A stretch of DNA of 24,308 bases from the IMG/VR virus record IMGVR_UViG_3300017757_000152, positions 1-24,308 of that record; one strand, 5' to 3'. Shown here one piece after another: positions 13,722 through 21,472 of this stretch. The notes below the pieces were generated by a model. It worked only from the letters and a program-made list of their open reading frames with translations, had not been told where the DNA came from and ran no database searches. Position 1 is the stretch's first letter. Each line of letters starts with the position of its first letter. The position numbers were made by a program, and so were the translations under genes. The stretch is from a virus.

Positions 13722-14099
13722 ATGGATTCATTAAACCAAATAATTTTTGATGATAAAAGCTTTTCTGACTTATTAAAAGAAATTCACAAAAATCAATCAA
13801 AAAAATCAAAACAATTAGCATCTTTAATAGCTGAATTACGCCCTCTTATTACTTCTTTAGGAGATGCCACCGTAGTAGTCCCCTTAATTAAGGAATACAT
13901 GGAAATTAGTGTCAAAAATGATGACCAATTGATAAAAATGGCAGCCATAGTTCAACGTTTATCTACGGGTAACGCAAATACAGGAGATGGAGGGTTATTA
14001 ACAGAAGAAGAGATGAATCAGCTACAAGAAGTCGCAGAAGAAATAGCAAAAACTGTAGAAAAACCAAAACAAATAAAAGCACCCGAAGATGGTATATAA
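13722..14099 (+). CDS. conserved-type small protein at the head of the baseplate operon
   Basis: A 125-aa mostly helical protein (IIFDDKSFSDLLKEIHKNQSKKSKQLASLIAELRPLITSLGDATVVVPLIKEYMEISVKNDDQLIKMAAIVQRL) with an acidic C-terminal tail. This pattern is of the type found just upstream of hub genes in marine T4-like phages; I know no function. Its last 11 nt overlap the next gene, suggesting coupled translation and that the two products act together. Confidence 0.6.
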   Translation: MDSLNQIIFDDKSFSDLLKEIHKNQSKKSKQLASLIAELRPLITSLGDATVVVPLIKEYMEISVKNDDQLIKMAAIVQRLSTGNANTGDGGLLTEEEMNQLQEVAEEIAKTVEKPKQIKAPEDGI

Positions 14100-14937
14100 A
14101 AAAGACACAGGTATTTTTGGTTCAAGATCTGCTAAAACAAAACATTTAGAAGCAGTAAGAGTCTTAGACATAATATTAGATATAAATCACCCTTTCGCAG
14201 AAAAATATGGAGGGTATGACTCTATAGGAACTATAACCTATACTAAACTAAAAGATAACACACCTTTAGAAGCTCCTTGGGATAATCAAAAAGTAGCTAT
14301 TCCCTTTTTTTCTTTTATTAAAAAATATCCTTTAAGAAATGAAATAGTTTTAATAGCTTCTACTTTTGACAAAAAAACATATAACGATAATTCTAGAACT
14401 AATTATTATTTTCCTGACTTAAACATATGGAACCACCCACACCATAATGCTCTTCCTACAACACTATTTGAAACAAATGAACAAAACGCTAGCGACTACC
14501 AAAGAACAGAAGCAGGAATATCTAGACAAGTAACAGACGGAAGCACAGATATAGATTTAGGAAGATATTTTCATGAAAAAATGGACATAAAACCCCTATT
14601 ACCCTATGAAGGAGACATGATATTAGAGGGTAGGTTTGGTAATTCTATTAGATTGGGTTCAACGACTAAAGAACAAAAAGACGAAACTATAATACCTAAA
14701 GAAAATACAAACAATTGGAGTGATTCAGAAGAAGGAACAACAGGAGACCCTATAATAATAATAAGAAATGGACAAACAGTAGAAACAGAAGACAAAGGAT
14801 GGATACATACAACAGAAAAAATAGACACTGATGATTCAAGTATATATTTAACTTCAACTCAAAAACTAACCAACTTTACAGTAGCTTCAGACAATGATCA
14901 ATCATATCATGCTGAACCAACAGAACCACAAGAATAA
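14089..14937 (+). CDS. baseplate hub / OB-fold-type structural protein
   Basis: A 282-aa beta-rich protein. Residues 1-120 give strands typical of a hub or OB-type domain (HLEAVRVLDIILDINHPF; SIGTITYTKL; NQKVAIPFFSFIKKYPLRNEIVLIAS). It continues with the signature PYEGDMILEGRFGNSIRLGST, then GDPIIIIRNGQ and SSIYLTSTQKL. This order (promoter of the spike, 'EGRFGNSIRLGS') is a recognisable phage baseplate hub arrangement, equivalent in place to the gp5 OB-fold without its lysozyme domain. The following genes supply a peptidase and a beta-helix spike, so the gp5 functions look split over several genes. It overlaps both neighbours (11 nt and 1 nt). Confidence 0.6.
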   Translation: MVYKKDTGIFGSRSAKTKHLEAVRVLDIILDINHPFAEKYGGYDSIGTITYTKLKDNTPLEAPWDNQKVAIPFFSFIKKYPLRNEIVLIASTFDKKTYNDNSRTNYYFPDLNIWNHPHHNALPTTLFETNEQNASDYQRTEAGISRQVTDGSTDIDLGRYFHEKMDIKPLLPYEGDMILEGRFGNSIRLGSTTKEQKDETIIPKENTNNWSDSEEGTTGDPIIIIRNGQTVETEDKGWIHTTEKIDTDDSSIYLTSTQKLTNFTVASDNDQSYHAEPTEPQE

Positions 14938-15791
14938 TGGCTAAAAAACCAAACATAATAATAGAACCTCAAATAGAAAAACAGCCTTTTACTAATGTAA
15001 ACGAGGATATAGTGTTAAATACTCCTCGAAGAGTTACCCAAAAAGAAATAATAAAAGAAGAATTAAAAGAACTGCCTTGGTATACAGTTGAAAATACTTC
15101 CCTTATAATAGAAAGAAAAACAGATACTCAGCGTATAAAACCTACAGACGAAACCATATTAAATATGGAAACAAAACCTACAGAGGGAGTACCTGAATTA
15201 TATGCTTTATCTTCAGGAAGTATATCTGAGATACATAGCCCCTTAGATCAAGAAATAGGAAAATATTATAAATTAAAACATTTAGTCTCTTATGATTATA
15301 ATAATCCTTATTACTATAAATTAAACAACTATCCAGGGGTAAATAAAGAATATAATGGGGAACAAATAGTACAAAATTTAAAAGATCTTATGGAAAATTG
15401 TTTAGATAAAGTAATAGAACAATATCCTAATTTAATAATACTCTCAGCTTATAGAAGTATAGAACTAAATAGAATGGTAGGAGGATCTCACCCTTTTAAC
15501 ACTCACTTATCAGGACGTGCTGTTGATTTTAAAGTACCTGAAGAACATACCTCATATATATTTAATTGGTGTATAAACAACTTACCAAAATGGAATGAAT
15601 TAATGTGGGCTTACCCTGAAAGGGGAAACAAATCATGGATACATCTATCATACAAAGCAGGAGAAAATGATAATCAAACTACTTTGGCTTCTGAAAGAGA
15701 AAACATCCATGAATACTATAAGGGAGAAAGAAGGGGAGCCCATAAAGAATACCAAGATGGAATAACAGAAGCAATTCAAAATATAGTATAA
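14937..15791 (+). CDS. tail-associated M15 family peptidoglycan peptidase
   Basis: A 284-aa protein. The C-terminal half holds the zinc site of M15 (VanY/D-Ala-D-Ala carboxypeptidase-like) peptidases: YRSIELNRMVGGSHPFNTH with H190 in THLSGRAVDF, D197, and H236 in KSWIHLSYK; E222-region LMWAYPERG supplies the usual segment before the last ligand. It should cleave peptide bonds in peptidoglycan stems or cross-links. The N-terminal 130 residues are unlike M15 domains and probably bind the baseplate. Its place between the hub and the spike suggests local cell-wall opening during DNA injection, replacing the gp5 lysozyme of T4. It could also contribute to lysis, but there is no signal peptide. Confidence 0.8.
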   Translation: MAKKPNIIIEPQIEKQPFTNVNEDIVLNTPRRVTQKEIIKEELKELPWYTVENTSLIIERKTDTQRIKPTDETILNMETKPTEGVPELYALSSGSISEIHSPLDQEIGKYYKLKHLVSYDYNNPYYYKLNNYPGVNKEYNGEQIVQNLKDLMENCLDKVIEQYPNLIILSAYRSIELNRMVGGSHPFNTHLSGRAVDFKVPEEHTSYIFNWCINNLPKWNELMWAYPERGNKSWIHLSYKAGENDNQTTLASERENIHEYYKGERRGAHKEYQDGITEAIQNIV

Positions 15792-15792
15792 T

Positions 15793-16269
15793 ATGAGTGA
15801 AAATATAAAACCTAATACATATGAAGGTAAACAAGTAATAATAAATTCAGATAGATTAGTATTTAATGCTCGAAATGATGCTATACTTCTATATTCAAAT
15901 GAACAAATAGGATTTAGTACAAACGGTAATTTTCATTTTAATACAAGTAATTTACCTGAAAATAAATTTATAATAAATGCCCCCAATATATATTTAGGTT
16001 TAAATAGAGAGGGTTTACCCTATAGTCCCGCAGTAAAGGGACATGAATTAGGAGTATATTTAGGGGGAACAGGAGGCCTGTTAGAAACATTAGAACAAAT
16101 GATAGACGTAATAACAGGACAACTAACTTTTATTTCACCTTCCCCTTATGGGCCTGTTACATCACCTAATGTAAAAAATGAAGCAAAATTTTCTAAAGTT
16201 TTAGATAGAATCTCTGATTTAAAAAAAGAAGTAAATAATTTTAAAAGTAACATAACAAAAGTAGCATAA
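15793..16269 (+). CDS. beta-helix-type spike/baseplate protein
   Basis: A 158-aa protein. The first half is a series of short strands (KQVIINSDRLVFNARNDAILLYSNEQIGFSTNGNFHFNT; KFIINAPNIYLGL), the spacing seen in the triple-stranded beta-helix ends of phage central spikes such as gp5 C-terminal repeats. The second half is helical (LLETLEQMIDVITGQL; KVLDRISDLKKEVNNFKSNI). It starts 1 nt after the peptidase stop, so it probably belongs to the central spike complex. The exact role is inferred. Confidence 0.55.
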   Translation: MSENIKPNTYEGKQVIINSDRLVFNARNDAILLYSNEQIGFSTNGNFHFNTSNLPENKFIINAPNIYLGLNREGLPYSPAVKGHELGVYLGGTGGLLETLEQMIDVITGQLTFISPSPYGPVTSPNVKNEAKFSKVLDRISDLKKEVNNFKSNITKVA

Positions 16270-16270
16270 T

Positions 16271-17398
16271 ATGGCAGTAGAACAATTAACACAGATGCTT
16301 AATAAACAGTGTGGAGGACCTCTAGGAGATGCTAAAATGAAAGTACAAGAAGAAGGTAAAAAGCAAGTAATGAAAGTAGTAGAAAAATTACCTTCTAAAG
16401 ATGAAATAAAAGAAAAATTAATATCTGCTGCTTGTAGTATACAGGCTCAGAAAAAAATGAAAAGAATATATGATAAAGTTCATGGTTTAATATCAAAATT
16501 AGAAAACGTTTTATTAAAAGCTAAAGGAAAATTAGATTCTTTAAAAGCAAAACTACAAAAAATAGTAGACAAAGTACTACCAAAAATCGCAGAAATTATG
16601 GCTGTTTTAGCAGGTATAATAATTGTATTAAAAATAATAGTAATGTTAGCTCCTATTACTTTAGCGTTTTGTCCACCAGTAGGAGGAGGACCTTGCATAC
16701 AAAAAATCTCAGACATTATTGCAAAAGCTAAAGGAATAGTACAAGCCTTTGGAGGTGCAATAAAATCAGTCCAATCTCAAGTAACTAAATATATAAAAAT
16801 AGCACTAGGAATAATAGCTACAATAGCAGCAGCAATTCTTTTAATAACACCAATATTAATGCTTGTACAAAAAATAAAAGCACTTATAGAATATTTATAT
16901 ATGATGTACATTCAAATGTGTAATACTTCAGATACCTCTGTAATGGACGAAGATGGAAATATAAATGAAAAATTATTAGAAGAAGAAATACTAAAAAACG
17001 ACCCTACAGGACTGTTTGCATTAGAAAGAGACTTAGAAGAAATAGCCATAGCAGAATACGAGGCTGCTAACCCAACGGGAGAGGTTGTTGGAGATGTCAG
17101 TGGGGTTGAAAGCCCTAATCAAGAAGCAGATTATGGGTTAGGAGGTGAAAACGGACTTGGAGGATATGGAAATACAGGAGTACAAGGAACAACCTCAGGA
17201 TTTGGACATACAGGGTTAGGAAATAATACAAGACCCAATAACGAATTATATGGAATATCAGATAAATTAGCACAATTATATGAAAGTCTTTTATTAGAAC
17301 TTGAAGGACAAGGCAAAACAGAGATAATAGAACGATTAAATGCTACAGATTTTGGATTCCAAACACGCTTTGAGAGAAAAATTGTACCAATAAATTAA
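16271..17398 (+). CDS. large helical protein with hydrophobic segments in the baseplate operon
   Basis: A 375-aa protein. The N-terminal part is Lys-rich amphipathic helix (KLENVLLKAKGKLDSLKAKLQKIVDKVLPK). Two strongly hydrophobic stretches follow: IAEIMAVLAGIIIVLKIIVMLAPITLAF (about residues 108-135) and IALGIIATIAAAILLITPILMLV (about 176-198). The C-terminal third is acidic then Gly-rich (YGLGGENGLGGYGNTGVQGTTSGFG). The hydrophobic helices recall tape-measure or membrane-penetrating tail proteins, but the protein is short for a tape measure. A role in membrane perforation during injection is an inference. No family recognised. Confidence 0.55.
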   Translation: MAVEQLTQMLNKQCGGPLGDAKMKVQEEGKKQVMKVVEKLPSKDEIKEKLISAACSIQAQKKMKRIYDKVHGLISKLENVLLKAKGKLDSLKAKLQKIVDKVLPKIAEIMAVLAGIIIVLKIIVMLAPITLAFCPPVGGGPCIQKISDIIAKAKGIVQAFGGAIKSVQSQVTKYIKIALGIIATIAAAILLITPILMLVQKIKALIEYLYMMYIQMCNTSDTSVMDEDGNINEKLLEEEILKNDPTGLFALERDLEEIAIAEYEAANPTGEVVGDVSGVESPNQEADYGLGGENGLGGYGNTGVQGTTSGFGHTGLGNNTRPNNELYGISDKLAQLYESLLLELEGQGKTEIIERLNATDFGFQTRFERKIVPIN

Positions 17399-17405
17399 AA
17401 AAAAT

Positions 17406-17416
17406 TATATTTATTA
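17406..17416 (+). promoter_or_regulatory. putative late promoter before the wedge genes
   Basis: TATATTTATTA, identical to the motifs at 1976 and 8148, in the 39-nt gap after the gene ending at 17398 and 32 nt upstream of the ATG at 17438. The gap also contains an A-run but no terminator hairpin. Confidence 0.5.
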
Positions 17417-17437
17417 ACATATAAAAATTAGAAAATA

Positions 17438-17905
17438 ATGAAAGCAAAAACATTCGAAAATCTAATTAGAAAAATAGTTAGAGAAGAAATAGATTATGCG
17501 TTACGTAGAGAAATAAAATCACTTAAAGAAGATTTACGTGATGAGTTAAAACCAACTATTACAGAACAAACTAAACCTACTACTACTACTAATAGTCTTA
17601 AAAATAATTTAAAGGAAAAATTATCACCACCAAAACCAACTATAAATAAAACAAGAAAAATCAAAAAAACAAAACAAAATTTTACAAACAATTCTACTTT
17701 AAATGATCTATTAAATGAAACAGCAATGTCAGGAGTTAGCATCCCTTCAGATGCTAACACAAGCCCTGTAAGTTTATCACAACCCTTTTCATCAGGCGCC
17801 CCTATGCCTGTAGAAACAGCAGGGATGCCTGAATCTGTAGCTAATGCAGTAACAAGAGATTATAGTAGTTTAATGAAAGCAATAATTAAAAAAAAGAAAA
17901 AATAA
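17438..17905 (+). CDS. hypothetical structural-type protein with N-terminal helix
   Basis: A 155-aa protein. The N-terminal amphipathic helix (FENLIRKIVREEIDYALRREIKSLKEDLRDEL) resembles the openings of other small proteins here (9860, and the LKEAIKNQI segment at 8177). A Thr/Lys-rich disordered linker (TTTTNSLKNNLK; PKPTINKTRKIKKTKQN) follows, then a conserved-looking end (LNDLLNETAMSG; MPESVANAVTRDYSSLMKAIIKKKKK). Proteins of this design occur next to gp25 in marine T4-like phages; the function is unknown to me. Confidence 0.6.
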   Translation: MKAKTFENLIRKIVREEIDYALRREIKSLKEDLRDELKPTITEQTKPTTTTNSLKNNLKEKLSPPKPTINKTRKIKKTKQNFTNNSTLNDLLNETAMSGVSIPSDANTSPVSLSQPFSSGAPMPVETAGMPESVANAVTRDYSSLMKAIIKKKKK

Positions 17906-17908
17906 CAT

Positions 17909-18313
17909 ATGCCTATAATTCAAGGAACAAAAAGAATAAACCCTTTAGATATTAACAATAATGTTACTATTGGGGTAGCTTTTCCTTTAGATGAAACAAA
18001 TATGTTTACAGGAACCCCTACTACTAAAGATCAAGTAAAAAATAATTTAATAAACCTTTTATTAACAAAAAAGGGAGAAAGAGTAAACCATCCTAACTTT
18101 GGCGTAGCTTTACAGGATTATTTGTTTGAACAAACAATAAATCCAGATAATATTGAAGAAGAAATAAATCAACAAATCAATATATACATCCCAGAAATAT
18201 TTCTAGTAAACACAGATACAGATTTTATTCCTGATGAACACACCTTAAACATAAAAATAACTTATCAGTTCAAATTAGATAACACACAAGATGCTATCAC
18301 AATTACTATTTAA
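17909..18313 (+). CDS. gp25-like baseplate wedge protein (GPW/gp25 family)
   Basis: A 134-aa protein, the usual length of gp25. The family signature is clear: VKNNLINLLLTKKGERVNHPNFGVALQDYLFEQTINPDNIEEEINQQI, i.e. NLL.TxxGER..xPxFGxxLxxxLFE. gp25 forms the inner core of the baseplate wedge together with gp6 and gp53 in T4 and triggers sheath assembly. The family is related to lysozyme-like folds only by old naming; no lysozyme catalytic residues are expected. The gp6-like gene follows after 2 nt, the classical order for contractile-tail systems. Confidence 0.9.
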   Translation: MPIIQGTKRINPLDINNNVTIGVAFPLDETNMFTGTPTTKDQVKNNLINLLLTKKGERVNHPNFGVALQDYLFEQTINPDNIEEEINQQINIYIPEIFLVNTDTDFIPDEHTLNIKITYQFKLDNTQDAITITI

Positions 18314-18315
18314 TA

Positions 18316-20208
18316 ATGGCTTATACAAAGATTACAAATAAAAATCAAGATAAAGATGTTAAATATTTAAATAAAGATTATAACTCTTTTAAAGATCAGT
18401 TAATAGAATTTGCTGAAATTTACTTTCCTAATAACTTTAATGACTTTAGTGAAGGTAATCCTGCTATGATGTTTTTAGAAATGTCTGCCTATGTAGGAGA
18501 TGTTTTATCTTTTTACACTGATACACAAATGAGAGAAAGCTTTTTACTTTTAGCTCAAGAAGAAGAAAATTTATATAACTTAGCCTATACTATGGGTTAC
18601 AAACCAAAATCAACTACAGCAGCTAGTACTGATTTAGAAGTTTTTCATTTAGTTCCCTCTATATTTCATGATAATGCTTATCAACCAGATTTTGATTATG
18701 CTTTAACTATAAAAGAAAACTCAACATTTTCTTCAACAGACGGTCCTATTTTTTACTTAACAGAACCTATTAGATTTAGTTATTCTTCTTCAATAGACCC
18801 TACAGATACTAGTATCTACCAATATGATAATTCTAGTAACCCTGAATATTTTTTATTAAAGAAAAAAGTAAAAGCAATATCTGGAAACATAATATCCCAA
18901 ACCTTTCCTATAGGATCACCTGAAAGATTTAAAACTCTTACTATCTTTAATCCTAACATAATATCTATTGAATCTATAACAGACGATGCAGGAAATACAT
19001 GGTCAGAAGTACCTTATTTAGCTCAAGATACAATTTTTGAAGAAGTAGAAAATACAGGAGCTAATGATCCTGAACTACATCAATATAACCAACAAACACC
19101 CTATCTTTTAAAAATAAAAAAGGTACCAAAAAGATTTGTATCTCGTTTTAAATCAAGAGGAGAATTAGAAATCCAATTTGGACCTGGATCTACAGATAAT
19201 TCTGACCCTATAATAACACCAGATCCTAATAATATAGGATTAGGAATAAAAGATGGTAGAAGCAAATTAGATACTGCTTATGACCCTTCTAACTTTATGT
19301 ACACTAAAGCATACGGAGAATCCCCCGCAAATACAACACTAACAGTTAAGTATCTTGTAGGGGGAGGAATATCATCAAATGTAAATTCAAACACTATCAC
19401 TCTAGTAGACAATATAATTACTACTCCCAAACCCAACTTATCTGTAGCTATGTCTAATTTTGTAAAGGGATCAGTAGCTTCTAATAACCCAGAATCCGCT
19501 AGAGGAGGGGGAGACGGAGATAGTATAGAAGAGATTAGAATGAATGCGATGGCTAACTTCTCAGCTCAACAAAGAACAGTAACAAAAGATGATTATTTAA
19601 TTAGAACTTTATCTATGCCCCCTCGATTTGGAAGTGTAGCAAAAGCTTACATAACACAGGATGATCAAATTACCCCTATGACTAATGAGCCTAATCGTAT
19701 ACCTAATCCTTTAGCCCTTAACCTATATACTTTAGGATACGATGCAAATAAAAGCTTAACTAATCTAAATAATGCTACAAAAACAAATTTAAGAACATAT
19801 TTAGAACAATACAGAATGCTAACAGATGCTGTTAATATTAAAAACGGCTTTGTTGTTAATTTTGAAGTAGAATTTGACATAACAGTTTTTAAAAACTATA
19901 ACAACCAAGAAGTATTAGTAAAATGCATAGCAGAATTAAAAGATTACTTTAATATAGATAAATGGCAAATAAATCAACCAATAATTATATCTGAAGTAGA
20001 AAACTTAATAGCAGGAATACAGGGGGTACAAACATTAGAAAAAATACAATTTAGAAACAAAACAGGAACTTCTTTAGGATATTCTCAGTATAAATATGAT
20101 TTTCATGGAGCTACTAGAAAAAGAGTAATATACCCCTCATTAGATCCTAGCATATTTGAAATAAAATACCCTAACACAGACATTAAAGGACGAGTAACAA
20201 CATATTAA
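18316..20208 (+). CDS. gp6-like baseplate wedge protein (baseplate J family)
   Basis: A 630-aa protein, close to T4 gp6 in length. The N-terminus carries the conserved block YLNKDYNSFKDQLIEFAEIYFPNNFNDF, GNPAMMFLEMSAYVGDVLSFYTD and LYNLAYTMGYKPKS. The C-terminal half has the baseplate-J pattern ARGGGDGDSIEEIRMNAMANFSAQQRTVTKDDYLIRTLSMPPRFGSVAKAYI, followed by a domain starting near LRTYLEQYRMLTDAVNIKNGFVVNFEVEFDI. gp6 dimers link neighbouring wedges into the inner baseplate ring. It sits between gp25 and a beta-rich wedge or fibre protein, with 2-nt and 1-nt gaps. Confidence 0.9.
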   Translation: MAYTKITNKNQDKDVKYLNKDYNSFKDQLIEFAEIYFPNNFNDFSEGNPAMMFLEMSAYVGDVLSFYTDTQMRESFLLLAQEEENLYNLAYTMGYKPKSTTAASTDLEVFHLVPSIFHDNAYQPDFDYALTIKENSTFSSTDGPIFYLTEPIRFSYSSSIDPTDTSIYQYDNSSNPEYFLLKKKVKAISGNIISQTFPIGSPERFKTLTIFNPNIISIESITDDAGNTWSEVPYLAQDTIFEEVENTGANDPELHQYNQQTPYLLKIKKVPKRFVSRFKSRGELEIQFGPGSTDNSDPIITPDPNNIGLGIKDGRSKLDTAYDPSNFMYTKAYGESPANTTLTVKYLVGGGISSNVNSNTITLVDNIITTPKPNLSVAMSNFVKGSVASNNPESARGGGDGDSIEEIRMNAMANFSAQQRTVTKDDYLIRTLSMPPRFGSVAKAYITQDDQITPMTNEPNRIPNPLALNLYTLGYDANKSLTNLNNATKTNLRTYLEQYRMLTDAVNIKNGFVVNFEVEFDITVFKNYNNQEVLVKCIAELKDYFNIDKWQINQPIIISEVENLIAGIQGVQTLEKIQFRNKTGTSLGYSQYKYDFHGATRKRVIYPSLDPSIFEIKYPNTDIKGRVTTY

Positions 20209-20209
20209 A

Positions 20210-21472
20210 ATGGCATATTATAATATCTTTCCAGAAATAGACACAACAATATATAGTCACCCTGACAGACTTCACCTAAATACAGGGCATGATGAAATTA
20301 TTGAAGTAGTAAAAGAAAAAGGATCATCAGATCAAAAACATTATCCTTCAAGAATCCTTATAAGATTCTCAAATGATGATATTACAGAAGCAATTCAAAA
20401 TACTTTAGGATCCTCTAACTTTAATACAAAATCAACATGTAGTTTACAATTAACATCCACAGAACCTAAAAATCTAACTCAAATATTAAATCTACAGGCA
20501 TATGCTGTATCACAATCATGGCAAGAAGGGTCAGGAAGATATTCAAACCTCCCTACAGGGTCAGATGGGGTTAGTTGGTTAAATAGAAATGGAAGTATAT
20601 ATGAAAATAAATGGATACACCCTGGAGCTGGAATAGGCTTCTCTGCAGTAACAGATTCATCTGCTTCTTCTGATGGGTTTGTTATAGGAACATACCTTGA
20701 AGATGCAACAGGAGCTCCTGCATATATGACTCCAGGAACTACAGGATCTATAAGCAGTTCTGGTGGAGAATTTAAAATGACACACGGTGGGGGGATGTGG
20801 TATACAGGTAGTGGATTTGAAGCAACACAACAATTTTTATTTGGGAGTGAATTAAATACAGATATAGATGTAACTGATATAGTTAAAAAATGGAGTGGTA
20901 GTTTATTTGCAAGTAATACTTATCCTGATGGTGTTGAAAATTATGGGTTTTTAATAAAACAACCAGATTCAGTTGAATCTAACACCACAGCTAGTTTTGG
21001 TGAAATGCAGTATTTTTCAGTAGAAACAAAAACAATTTATCCTCCTAAAATGGTTTTTAAATGGGATGACAGTACCCATAATAAACAATCCTCAGCAAAA
21101 CAAAGTGGAGAGTTAGATGTTTGTCTTTATAGAAATAAAGAAGAATACAATCAAAATGATATTGCAACATTTAGAATTCATGTAAGAGATAAATACCCAA
21201 CAAGAACCTTTTCAACATCTTCAAACTATTTAAATGTAGGTTATTTTACAACAAGCTCCTACTACAGCATAAGAGATGCATATACAGAAGAAGAAGTAAT
21301 CCCTTTTGATACTTCTAATACAAAAATGAGTGCAGATAATAATGGGATGTATTTTAAAATTTATATGAAAGGATTACAACCAGAAAGATACTATCGTTTA
21401 TTATTTAAACATAAAAATAATGAAGGAACTGCCGTTTATGATAATGATTATTATTTTAAAGTAGTTAGATAA
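20210..21472 (+). CDS. beta-sandwich virion protein, possibly carbohydrate-binding
   Basis: A 420-aa beta-rich protein. The opening (PEIDTTIYSHPDRLHLNTGHDEIIEVVKE, then PSRILIRFS) resembles the N-terminal strands of DNRLRE/CBM-type beta-sandwich domains (TxIY...LNxGxDEIxEV...SRxLIxF). A Gly/Ser/Thr-rich middle (TPGTTGSISSSGGEFKMTHGGGMWYTGSG) and a C-terminal immunoglobulin-like section (KSGELDVCLYRNKEEYNQNDIATFRIHVRDKYPTRTF; ERYYRLLFKHKNNEG) follow. It takes the place of the T4 gp7/gp8 genes downstream of gp6. It is most likely an outer wedge protein or fibre connector; sugar binding is a guess from the fold likeness only. Confidence 0.55.
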   Translation: MAYYNIFPEIDTTIYSHPDRLHLNTGHDEIIEVVKEKGSSDQKHYPSRILIRFSNDDITEAIQNTLGSSNFNTKSTCSLQLTSTEPKNLTQILNLQAYAVSQSWQEGSGRYSNLPTGSDGVSWLNRNGSIYENKWIHPGAGIGFSAVTDSSASSDGFVIGTYLEDATGAPAYMTPGTTGSISSSGGEFKMTHGGGMWYTGSGFEATQQFLFGSELNTDIDVTDIVKKWSGSLFASNTYPDGVENYGFLIKQPDSVESNTTASFGEMQYFSVETKTIYPPKMVFKWDDSTHNKQSSAKQSGELDVCLYRNKEEYNQNDIATFRIHVRDKYPTRTFSTSSNYLNVGYFTTSSYYSIRDAYTEEEVIPFDTSNTKMSADNNGMYFKIYMKGLQPERYYRLLFKHKNNEGTAVYDNDYYFKVVR

